A program made the translations under genes and the position numbers. A DNA stretch of 5,484 nucleotides from NCBI GenBank assembly GCA_030039815.1, contig JASHUW010000425.1, forward strand, positions 1 through 5,484, given 5' to 3'. The notes under the pieces are model-generated. The model saw only the letters and a list, made by a program, of their open reading frames with translations, made no database searches and was not told where the DNA came from. Within the stretch, counting starts at the first letter, position 1. Each line of letters starts with the position of its first letter. This stretch comes from Alphaproteobacteria bacterium (lineage in GTDB: Bacteria > Pseudomonadota > Alphaproteobacteria > ATCC43930 > CGMCC-115725). This document shows, one piece after another, positions 1-5,462 of this stretch.

Positions 1-8
1 CTCCCGTT

Positions 9-764
9 TCAGTTGACGCCGACCGCCTCGCCCAGCGTGTCGCCGATCGGCTCATGCAACACGAGATCGGCGATGCGGTCGAGCCCGGTCTCCTCGCGGT
101 TGACGATGACGAGCCGCGCGCCGTTTTCCTTGGCGATCTGCGGGAACCCGGCGGCCGGGTACACCACCAGCGACGAGCCGAGCACGATGAAGAGGTCGCA
201 GGCCAGCGTCTCTCGCTGCGCGCGCTGCATCGCCAGCACTGGCATCGCCTGGCCGAACGAGACGGTCGCGGTCTTCACGTGGCCGAGGCATTTGTCGCAG
301 GGCGGTACCGCGCCGTCGCGCTCGAAGGTCGCGCGCAGCTCGGCGATCTCATAGCGCTCGCCGCAATCGAGGCAGGTCGCGTATGTCGTGTTGCCGTGCA
401 GCTCGACGATCTTGTCGCGCGGCACCCCCGACAGCTCGTGCAACCCATCGATGTTCTGGGTGATGACGCACGACACCTTGCCGCGCCGCACCAGCGCGTC
501 GACCGCGCGGTGGCCGCGGTTGGGCTCGGCGGCGCGGAAGATGTCCTCCATCGCGAAGCGCCGCCGCCAGGTCTCGTTGCGCGCTTCCTGCGAGGCCATG
601 AACTCGTCGAAATAAATCGGCGCCATCTGGGTCCAGATGCCGCCCGGGCTGCGGAAATCGGGGATCCCGCTTTCGGTCGAGATCCCGGCGCCGGTGAAGA
701 TGACCGCGCGCTTCGCCTCGGCGAGCATGCGTTTCAAGGTGGCAGCGCCCGTTTCGTTCGGCAT
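9..764 (-). CDS. Sir2-family NAD-dependent protein deacylase (sirtuin)
   Basis: Predicted cytoplasmic sirtuin that removes acyl groups from protein lysines, using NAD+ and releasing nicotinamide and O-acyl-ADP-ribose. With the ATG start at 764 the protein is 251 aa, a normal single-domain bacterial length. Visible motifs: NAD-binding GAGIS (25-29) and DFR (36-38), TQNID (102-106), catalytic His123 in the HG motif, a zinc ribbon with Cys131/Cys134 and Cys156/Cys159, FGQ (170-172) where many sirtuins have FGE, GSSL (196-199) and VNREET (221-226). The Tyr-x-x-Arg pair that marks desuccinylases such as CobB/SIRT5 seems to be Trp66-x-x-Arg69 here, so deacetylation is more likely than desuccinylation (inference from a by-eye alignment). 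Start: a GTG at 812 is also in frame and overlaps the upstream alcohol dehydrogenase stop as GTGA, adding 16 residues unlike a sirtuin N-terminus. Neither start has a well-spaced Shine-Dalgarno. The gene lies in the same direction as the dehydrogenase and is probably co-transcribed. The family is certain, the start and the substrates are not. Confidence 0.93.
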   Translation of the reverse strand: MPNETGAATLKRMLAEAKRAVIFTGAGISTESGIPDFRSPGGIWTQMAPIYFDEFMASQEARNETWRRRFAMEDIFRAAEPNRGHRAVDALVRRGKVSCVITQNIDGLHELSGVPRDKIVELHGNTTYATCLDCGERYEIAELRATFERDGAVPPCDKCLGHVKTATVSFGQAMPVLAMQRAQRETLACDLFIVLGSSLVVYPAAGFPQIAKENGARLVIVNREETGLDRIADLVLHEPIGDTLGEAVGVN

Positions 765-808
765 GGCGCTACTTTGGCAAAACCGCCGGGACACGCCAAG
801 CGGATCGA

Positions 809-1828
809 TCACCCTTCCATCGTCAGCACGACGCGAAACCGTGCCCGGCCGCTCATCATCCGCTCATAGGCTTCGGCAACGCGCGACAGCGGATAGACCT
901 CGTTCATCGACTTGACGCCGTTGAGCTGGCTGAACGCGAGCGTGTCCTCGGAATCGCTCGCCACTCCCGAATACCAGCCCTTGATCGAGCGCCGGCCGCG
1001 CAGCAGGAACAGCGTGTCAGCGTTGAGCGCAGGCACCGCGCCGATCACCATCAGCGTGCCGTTGATGCCGAGCCCTCCCTGGATTTGCGCCATCGCCTCG
1101 CCGCTCGTCACCGTGGCGAGGATCGCCTTGGCGCCGCCGAGCTTTTGCAGCGCCGCGGCGGCGTCCTCGGCGGCGCTGTCAATATAGTGATGCGCGCCAA
1201 GCTCATGAGCCAGGGGCGCCTTGTCGGCGCCGCGCGCCACCGCCGCAGTCTCGAAGCCGAGCTTGCGGGCATATTGCACGCCGAGATGCCCGAGCCCGCC
1301 AATGCCGTGCACGGCGACAAGGTCGCCCGGCCGCGCGCCGGAATTGCGCAGCGCGTTAAAGGTGGTAATGCCGGCGCACATCAGCGGCCCGGCATCGGTG
1401 GCGGCGAGGCCATCGGGCACGTGCGCCACCGAGCTCGCCGGCGCGATCATGTATTCGCCGTACCCGCCGTCATGGGTGATGCCGGTGACCAGGTTCTCGG
1501 TCTCGCAGGCAAAGGCGTCGTTGCGTCGGCACGCGTGGCAATAGCCGCAACTGCCGCCATGCCAGCCGACCCCGGCGCGGTCGCCGCGCTTCCAGCCGTG
1601 CACCTCCGGGCCGATCGCGTCGACATGGCCGATCACCTCGTGACCCGGCACGCGCGGATAGGTGATGCCCGGGTACAACCCGTCCTTGGTCATGCTGTCG
1701 CTGTGACAGACACCGCAAGCCTCGACCTTGATGCGGATTTGCCCGGCGGCGGGCTCGGAGATGTCGCGTTCGACGAGCTCGAAAGCACCTTTCGCGTGGG
1801 GAACCTGGGCGACGCGCATCTTGGCCAT
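809..1828 (-). CDS. Zinc-dependent alcohol dehydrogenase (medium-chain MDR family)
   Basis: Predicted cytoplasmic NAD(P)-dependent oxidoreductase interconverting alcohols and aldehydes or ketones; 339 aa, typical of the family. The N-terminal GroES-like catalytic domain carries catalytic-zinc ligands Cys41 (GVCHSD), His63-Glu64 (PGHEVIG) and Cys151 (LMCAGIT), and a complete structural-zinc lobe with Cys94, Cys97, Cys100 and Cys108. The Rossmann domain has GIGGLG at 175-180. The end of the second Rossmann strand (AAVARGADK, 195-203) lacks the acidic residue usual in NAD-specific enzymes and has Arg199 and Lys203, so NADP(H) use is plausible (inference). Start: the ATG at 1828 has GGAGG at 1837-1841, 8 nt upstream. 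A longer reading from TTG at 1843 would put the ribosome site inside the gene, so it is rejected. First gene of a two-gene minus-strand operon with the sirtuin, divergent from the SDR pair. All zinc ligands are intact, so it should be active; the substrate is unknown. Confidence 0.94.
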   Translation of the reverse strand: MAKMRVAQVPHAKGAFELVERDISEPAAGQIRIKVEACGVCHSDSMTKDGLYPGITYPRVPGHEVIGHVDAIGPEVHGWKRGDRAGVGWHGGSCGYCHACRRNDAFACETENLVTGITHDGGYGEYMIAPASSVAHVPDGLAATDAGPLMCAGITTFNALRNSGARPGDLVAVHGIGGLGHLGVQYARKLGFETAAVARGADKAPLAHELGAHHYIDSAAEDAAAALQKLGGAKAILATVTSGEAMAQIQGGLGINGTLMVIGAVPALNADTLFLLRGRRSIKGWYSGVASDSEDTLAFSQLNGVKSMNEVYPLSRVAEAYERMMSGRARFRVVLTMEG

Positions 1829-1836
1829 GGGGGGAG

Positions 1837-1841
1837 CCTCC
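1837..1841 (-). promoter_or_regulatory. Ribosome binding site of the alcohol dehydrogenase
   Basis: GGAGG on the minus strand, 8 nt before the ATG at 1828. It overlaps the alternative in-frame TTG at 1843, which therefore cannot be the start, so this site decides the N-terminus. Confidence 0.8.
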
Positions 1842-1881
1842 AATATCTGACGTCGAAGAGTGAAGTGGGCATTTACCTGCA

Positions 1882-1902
1882 GAAATTCGACGCAGCAATT
1901 TC
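1882..1902. repeat. Inverted repeat, candidate operator
   Basis: Exact 6-bp arms GAAATT and AATTTC separated by 9 nt (cgacgcagc), 21 bp overall, which places the half-site centres about 15 bp apart. It lies 50 nt before the SDR start and 54 nt before the dehydrogenase start, overlapping possible promoter boxes in both directions. A dimeric regulator acting on both units would fit, but none is encoded in the window and the arms are short and AT-rich, so chance is possible. Confidence 0.35.
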
Positions 1903-1940
1903 ATGTGAGGCTAAGATCGGCGGATGACCATTGCGTGTCG

Positions 1941-1946
1941 AGGAGG
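1941..1946 (+). promoter_or_regulatory. Ribosome binding site of the first SDR gene
   Basis: AGGAGG, a near-perfect Shine-Dalgarno, 5 nt before the ATG at 1952. An in-frame TTG at 1931 lies upstream of this site and would add seven residues before the conserved N-terminus, so it is rejected. Confidence 0.85.
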
Positions 1947-1951
1947 CGGGC

Positions 1952-2734
1952 ATGGATCTTGGATTGCGCGGGCGTAAAGCGCTGGTCACCGGCGCGTCGC
2001 GCGGCATCGGCCGCGCCTGCGCCGAGGTGCTGGCGGCCGAGGGCTGCGACGTCGCCATCGTCTCGCGCACCCAGGCCGATCTCGATGCTGCGAAGGCGAA
2101 AATCCTCAGCGCCAGCAATGTCGCGGTGCGAACTTTCGCGATGGACCTGTCGGACAGCAAGAATGCCGACATCCTCGCCGCCGAATGCCCGGACATCGAC
2201 ATCCTCGTGAACAATGCCGGCGCGATTCCGCGCGGCACGATCGCCGAAATCGACGAGGCGCGCTGGCGCGAGGCATGGGACCTCAAGGTCTTCGGCTACA
2301 TCAACATGACGCGCCGCTTCTACGCGCTGATGGCGGCGCGCCGCTCGGGGGTCATCATCAACATCATCGGCGCGGCGGGCGAAGCGGTGCAGTCGAGCTA
2401 TGCCTGCGGCTCGACCGGCAACGCCGCGATGATGGCGTTCAGCCGCGCGCTCGGCGGCACCGCGCCGAATGACGGGCTCAGGGTCGTCGGCCTCAACCCC
2501 GGCCCGGTCGAAACTGACCGCATGGTGACGCGCCTCAAGCGCGAGGCGACCCCGAAATTCGGCGATCCCGAGCGCTGGCGCGAGCTGACGAGCCACATGG
2601 CGTTCGGCCGCGCCGCGACCGCCACCGAGATCGCCAACATGGCGGCGTTCCTCGCCTCCGACCGTTCGGGCTACACAACCGGGACGATCGTCACCGTCGA
2701 CGGCGGCGGCACCAGCCGGGCGTCGGTGCTGTAG
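1952..2734 (+). CDS. Short-chain dehydrogenase/reductase with atypical active site (copy 1)
   Basis: Single-domain SDR of 260 aa, normal length for the classical family. Cofactor half intact: TGASRGIG (13-20), Arg39 after the second strand (SRT) with basic Arg17, both pointing to NADP(H); Asp65 (DLSD); NNAG (87-90); NPGPV (182-186); C-terminal VDGG (249-252). The catalytic half is unusual. The tetrad Asn is Lys112 (WDLKVFG), the Ser position is Gly140 (NIIG), and the YxxxK region reads Y150-ACG-S154, so Tyr150 is not followed by Lys. A gapless alignment to FabG instead puts Gly153 and Asn157 at the Tyr and Lys positions. From memory this is a recurring but uncharacterised SDR subgroup, so the change looks ancestral, not a fresh mutation. 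The start is fixed by AGGAGG at 1941-1946. It is 18 nt from its paralogue and about 65% identical to it. Either a non-standard reductase, an enzyme with a relocated acid/base, or a non-catalytic partner; substrate unknown. Confidence 0.9.
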   Translation: MDLGLRGRKALVTGASRGIGRACAEVLAAEGCDVAIVSRTQADLDAAKAKILSASNVAVRTFAMDLSDSKNADILAAECPDIDILVNNAGAIPRGTIAEIDEARWREAWDLKVFGYINMTRRFYALMAARRSGVIINIIGAAGEAVQSSYACGSTGNAAMMAFSRALGGTAPNDGLRVVGLNPGPVETDRMVTRLKREATPKFGDPERWRELTSHMAFGRAATATEIANMAAFLASDRSGYTTGTIVTVDGGGTSRASVL

Positions 2735-2752
2735 GATCTTCGGGAGGAACGC

Positions 2753-3538
2753 ATGGAACTGGGTCTACGCGGCAAGAAGGCGCTGATCACCGGCGCGTCG
2801 AAGGGCATCGGGCGGGCCTGCGCCGAGGTGCTGGCCGAGGAGGGCTGCGACGTCGCGCTGGTGTCGCGCACCGCCGCCGATCTCGAAAAGGCGCGGTCGG
2901 AGATCGCCGCCAAGCACAATGTCGGCGTGCGGGTCTTCGCGCTCGACCTCAGCGACGGCCGCAATGTCGACAAGCTCGCCGCCGAGTGCACCGATATCGA
3001 CATCCTCGTCAACAATGCCGGCGCCATCCCCGGCGGCAATCTCGACGCGGTGACCGAGGATCGCTGGCGCACCGCCTGGGACCTCAAGGTCTTCGGCTAC
3101 GTCAACATGACGCGCCGCTTCTATGCGCAGATGCGCGAGCGCGGCCACGGCGTCATCGTCAACATCCTGGGCTCGGCGGGCGAGAACCCGGACGTCAACT
3201 ACATCGCCGGCTCGTCGGGCAACGCCTCCTTGATGGCCTTCACGCGCGCGATGGGCGGCGCCGCGCCGCGCGACAACCTGCGCGTCGTCGGCATCAACCC
3301 CGGCCCGGTCTTGACCGAGCGGCTCGTCACCCTGACCAAGACCCGCGCCCGCGACGTGCTCGGCGACGAAAACCGCTGGGAAGAGCTGATGAAGGGTCAC
3401 GCCTTCGGCCGCGTCGCCAAGCCCGAGGAGATCGCCTGGATGGTCGCCTTCGTCGCTTCCGACCAGGTCTCGGGCTACACCACCGGCTCGATTATCACCA
3501 TCGATGGCGGCGCCACCAGCCGGCGCAGCGCGATCTGA
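2753..3538 (+). CDS. Short-chain dehydrogenase/reductase with atypical active site (copy 2)
   Basis: Second SDR of the tandem pair, 261 aa, aligned with copy 1 without gaps until one extra residue (Val239) near the C-terminus. Rossmann motifs are intact: TGASKGIG (13-20), SRT with Arg39 and Lys17 (NADP(H) type), Asp65, NNAG (87-90), NPGPV (182-186) and IDGG (250-253). The tetrad is again replaced: Lys112 for Asn, Gly140 for Ser (although Ser141 is adjacent, where copy 1 has Ala), and Y150-IAG-S154 where YxxxK is expected. The start has GGGAGG at 2742-2747, 5 nt before the ATG. The 18-nt gap to copy 1 implies one transcript. The copies differ most at residues 41-60, 144-152 and 191-215; the last stretch is normally the substrate lid in SDRs. 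They may therefore act on different substrates or form a heteromer (inference). The substrate is not known. Confidence 0.9.
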   Translation: MELGLRGKKALITGASKGIGRACAEVLAEEGCDVALVSRTAADLEKARSEIAAKHNVGVRVFALDLSDGRNVDKLAAECTDIDILVNNAGAIPGGNLDAVTEDRWRTAWDLKVFGYVNMTRRFYAQMRERGHGVIVNILGSAGENPDVNYIAGSSGNASLMAFTRAMGGAAPRDNLRVVGINPGPVLTERLVTLTKTRARDVLGDENRWEELMKGHAFGRVAKPEEIAWMVAFVASDQVSGYTTGSIITIDGGATSRRSAI

Positions 3539-3561
3539 TGGTCACATTGCGTACGAATTTT

Positions 3562-3643
3562 TCGTCACTCCCGCGGAAGCGGGGGTCCGGGGGCGACCGC
3601 TTTGTCGCTTGCCCCTGGAATCCCGCTTGCGCGGGAAAGACGA
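3562..3643. repeat. REP-like imperfect palindromic repeat
   Basis: Two 33-nt arms (3562-3594 and 3611-3643) are inverted copies matching at 27 of 33 positions, around a 16-nt loop. Each arm also holds its own small hairpin: cccgc-ggaa-gcggg in the left arm and cccgc-ttgc-gcggg in the right. Read through, it gives the 'FPRKR...TPASAGVT'-like peptides often seen in false ORFs across alphaproteobacterial genomes, which is why I regard it as a dispersed intergenic repeat. It fills most of the 123-nt gap between the second SDR and the monooxygenase. The hairpins could stabilise the 3' end of the SDR mRNA or partly terminate it, but no T-run follows. Confidence 0.8.
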
Positions 3644-3661
3644 GCTGAGTGAACTCAAAAT

Positions 3662-4861
3662 ATGAACCGCAATGATGTCCCCCGCTCCGGCGACGACAGC
3701 GCGCTGCCGGATTCCGAGCGCGAGCTCTTGAACCGTGCGCGGGCGCTGGTGCCGCGTCTCGCCGAGCGCGCCCCCGAAGCCACGCGGCGGCGCATGATGC
3801 CGCCCGAGACGATCGCCGATTACCACGCGGCCGGCATCGTCAACATCCTCCAGCCGCGGCGCTTTGGCGGGCTGCAAGGCCGGTTCAGCCTGTTCTCGCG
3901 CATCACCGAGGAGCTGACCTGGGGTTGCGCCTCGTCGGGCTGGGTCTATGCGGTGCTGGCCGAGCACCAGTGGATCGTCGCGCAATATCCCGAGAAGGCG
4001 CAAATCGAGGTGTGGGGCGACAACCCGAGCGCGGTCGCCTCGTCGTCGCTGGCGCCGCGCGCCGTCGCGAAGAAGGTGGCGGGCGGGTGGCGGGTCTCGG
4101 GCAAGTTCCCGTTCTCCAGCGGCTGCGACTATGCGCAATGGGCGATCCTCGGCGTGTTCCTCGGCGAGATGGGCGACGCGCACAGCGTCGCCTACCTGCT
4201 GGTGCCGCTTTCCGAGATCGAGGTCGTCGACGACTGGCATGTGCTGGGCCTTGCCGGCACCGGCAGCAAGTCATTGCTGCTGAAGGACGTGTTTGTCCCC
4301 GAGCACCGCCACGTGATGGTCGCCGACCTCTTCGCCGGCACCCCGCCCGGCGCCGCGGTGCACCCGGATTACCCCGTCGTGCGCGCGCCGCGCGGCTACC
4401 TCGTCTCCTATTCGCTGCCGCCGGTGGCGATCGCGACCGCTGCTCGCGCGCTGGAAATCGTCTGCCGCGACCTCTCCACCCGCATCTCGCGCGGCGTCAA
4501 CCGGATGGCCGAGTCGGAGCACGTCCAGGCGACGATCGGCGAGGCCGCCGCGGCGATCGACAGCGCGCTTTTGCTGCTGCATCACGGGCGCGACCACAGC
4601 ACCGCCGAGGTCGACACCGGGCGCAAGATCACTGCCGCCGAGGCGCTCAGGGCGCGGCGCGACATGGTCTACGCGCAGCACCAGGTCGGCTGGGCGATGG
4701 AGCGCCTGTGCGAGCTCAGCGGCGCGCGCTGGGTCTATGACAGCGACCCGCTTCAGGAGATGCGCCGCGACGTGATGACCATCCTCACCCACCACGCCGC
4801 CAGCCGTCCGGCGGCCTACGCGCCCTATGGCCAGATGCTGATGAGCCGCGCCGGCGGGTGA
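3662..4861 (+). CDS. Flavin-dependent monooxygenase, HsaA/HpaH-C2 type (acyl-CoA dehydrogenase fold)
   Basis: Predicted oxygenase component of a two-component flavin hydroxylase, using reduced flavin and O2 to hydroxylate an aromatic or similar substrate; 399 aa, close to HsaA and to the C2 subunit of 4-hydroxyphenylacetate hydroxylase. Order: N-terminal helical domain (about 17-120) with LQPRRFGG (63-70), middle beta domain (about 123-215) with SSSLAP (127-132), SGKFPFSSGCD (146-156) and GTGSKSLLLKDVFVP (199-213), then the C-terminal four-helix domain (about 245-395). His102 (EHQW), the 127-129 and 152-153 serines, and His377 fall where C2/HsaA have flavin- or substrate-contacting residues (by-eye alignment). 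It resembles these hydroxylases more than true acyl-CoA dehydrogenases, but that alternative, or a desulfurisation-type DszC relative, is not fully excluded. No flavin reductase is in the window, so the partner must be encoded elsewhere. The start at 3662 lacks a clear Shine-Dalgarno. Co-direction with the SDRs suggests a shared pathway, though the repeat and 123-nt gap may separate transcription. Confidence 0.88.
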   Translation: MNRNDVPRSGDDSALPDSERELLNRARALVPRLAERAPEATRRRMMPPETIADYHAAGIVNILQPRRFGGLQGRFSLFSRITEELTWGCASSGWVYAVLAEHQWIVAQYPEKAQIEVWGDNPSAVASSSLAPRAVAKKVAGGWRVSGKFPFSSGCDYAQWAILGVFLGEMGDAHSVAYLLVPLSEIEVVDDWHVLGLAGTGSKSLLLKDVFVPEHRHVMVADLFAGTPPGAAVHPDYPVVRAPRGYLVSYSLPPVAIATAARALEIVCRDLSTRISRGVNRMAESEHVQATIGEAAAAIDSALLLLHHGRDHSTAEVDTGRKITAAEALRARRDMVYAQHQVGWAMERLCELSGARWVYDSDPLQEMRRDVMTILTHHAASRPAAYAPYGQMLMSRAGG

Positions 4862-4880
4862 ACGGGAAGCGGCTGCCCGT
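4862..4880. terminator. Possible bidirectional terminator between convergent genes
   Basis: The gap between the monooxygenase stop and the cytochrome b561 stop contains ACGGG (4862-4866) and CCCGT (4876-4880), with AG/CT pairs inside after one mismatch: a 7-bp stem with a 3-nt loop that could fold on either strand. There is no T-run on either side, so it is a weak candidate supported mainly by position. Confidence 0.3.
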
Positions 4881-5410
4881 CAGGGCGCCATGCTGCGAAA
4901 GACGCCGTCGCGGCGGATCAGGGCGTGGAACAGCGCGGCGGCGACATGCATGAGGATCGTCGCCAAGAAGAGATAGGCGAGATAGGTGTGCGCGGTGCGC
5001 AGAAACGCATAGAGCGCAGCGTCGTGCGGCGCGATCGGCGGCAGGCGGATCGGCCCGTAGAGCACGATCGGGTAGCCGCCGGCCGAGAGCATCGACCAGC
5101 CGACGAGCGGCATCGCGATCAGCAGGACGTACAGCACGACATGCGAGGCCTTGGCGCCGGCCGCCATCCACCACGGCAGGTCGGCGGGCAGCGGCGGCGC
5201 GCCCCGGCGCAGGCGTACGCCGAGCCGCAGCACCGCCAGCACGAGGATCGCGATGCCGAGCGGCCGGTGGATCGCGATCAGGGTCAGAAATTTCGGGTGC
5301 AGCGTCGACACCATGCCGATGCCGATAAACAGCATCGCCAGCACCATCGCCGCCATCAGCCAGTGCAGGCAGCGTTGGACGGGGGTGAAGCGTTCGCCCA
5401 CGCTCCTCAT
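4880..5410 (-). CDS. Cytochrome b561 (bacterial di-heme membrane cytochrome)
   Basis: Integral inner-membrane b-type cytochrome of the bacterial CybB/b561 family, 176 aa, the usual length. Four hydrophobic helices lie at about 14-34, 43-66, 88-109 and 137-163. Candidate heme ligands are His16 (CLHW), His48 (AIHRPLG), His141 and His155; the 14-residue spacing of the last two in helix four matches the family. Also typical are the opening FTPVQRCLHW, HRPLGI, the helix-three segment SHVVLYVLLIAMPLVGW and a short C-terminus RRDGVFRSM. CybB moves electrons between quinol and other acceptors, for instance superoxide; which role applies here cannot be read from sequence. The start has GGGAGG (complement of 5417-5422), 6 nt before the ATG. 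The gene converges on the monooxygenase, so it is a separate transcription unit running in from the right edge. No periplasmic YceI-like partner is visible within the window. Confidence 0.93.
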   Translation of the reverse strand: MRSVGERFTPVQRCLHWLMAAMVLAMLFIGIGMVSTLHPKFLTLIAIHRPLGIAILVLAVLRLGVRLRRGAPPLPADLPWWMAAGAKASHVVLYVLLIAMPLVGWSMLSAGGYPIVLYGPIRLPPIAPHDAALYAFLRTAHTYLAYLFLATILMHVAAALFHALIRRDGVFRSMAP

Positions 5411-5444
5411 CGCGCCCCTCCCGATTGTGGTGGGGTGCGCGGAT

Positions 5445-5462
5445 AGGCGGAACTTTCCGCCT
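5445..5462. repeat. 18-bp near-perfect palindrome upstream of cytochrome b561
   Basis: AGGCGGAA-CT-TTCCGCCT: two exact 8-bp inverted arms with a 2-nt centre, 35-52 nt before the cytochrome b561 start codon. The placement suits an operator overlapping the promoter. Alternatively it is the hairpin of a terminator for a gene ending beyond the window, but no T-run follows in either direction. I could not identify convincing -35/-10 boxes in the remaining bases to the window end. Confidence 0.5.

Larger units (their letters stand above)
1829..1951. promoter_or_regulatory. Divergent intergenic promoter region
   Basis: The only gap where both transcription units can start: the dehydrogenase-sirtuin unit leftwards and the SDR unit rightwards. 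The part from about 1860 to 1917 is visibly more AT-rich than the genes. It contains an exact inverted repeat GAAATT-N9-AATTTC (1882-1887 and 1897-1902), a possible operator. A weak leftward promoter pairing is TTGCTG (complement of 1893-1898), 17 nt, TAAATG (complement of 1870-1875). A weak rightward pairing is TTCGAC (1886-1891), 19 nt, CTAAGA (1911-1916). Neither matches consensus well. That promoters lie here follows from gene orientation; the exact boxes are guesses. Confidence 0.5.

Noticed and set aside
54..869. Long open frame on the plus strand, 271 codons
   Set aside because: It is the antisense shadow of the sirtuin gene: low-complexity, rich in Arg/Ala/His/Asp, no recognisable domain. 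GC-rich codon use leaves such frames open.
1829..1843. Upstream TTG start for the alcohol dehydrogenase
   Set aside because: The TTG overlaps the GGAGG that serves the ATG at 1828; the five extra residues have no support.
1931..1951. Upstream TTG start for the first SDR
   Set aside because: AGGAGG at 1941-1946 is ideally spaced for the ATG at 1952, and the paralogue starts at the equivalent residue.
3562..3643. Rho-independent terminator or CRISPR unit
   Set aside because: There is no T-run after the hairpins, and only one pair of inverted arms with no direct repeats or spacers. A REP-like repeat explains it better.
3542..4240. Open frame on the minus strand through the repeat and into the monooxygenase
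   Set aside because: Its N-terminal part is the translated palindromic repeat and the rest is antisense to a well-supported oxygenase; no domain is recognisable.
3662..4861. Straight acyl-CoA dehydrogenase of beta-oxidation
   Set aside because: The fold is shared, but LQPRRFGG, SSSLAP, FSSGCD and the C-terminal region match the HsaA/C2 hydroxylase group better by eye.
4925..5446. Plus-strand open frame over the cytochrome b561 gene
   Set aside because: Composition is dominated by Arg, Gln, His and Asp as expected from the reverse of membrane-helix codons; the opposite strand encodes a clear cytochrome b561.
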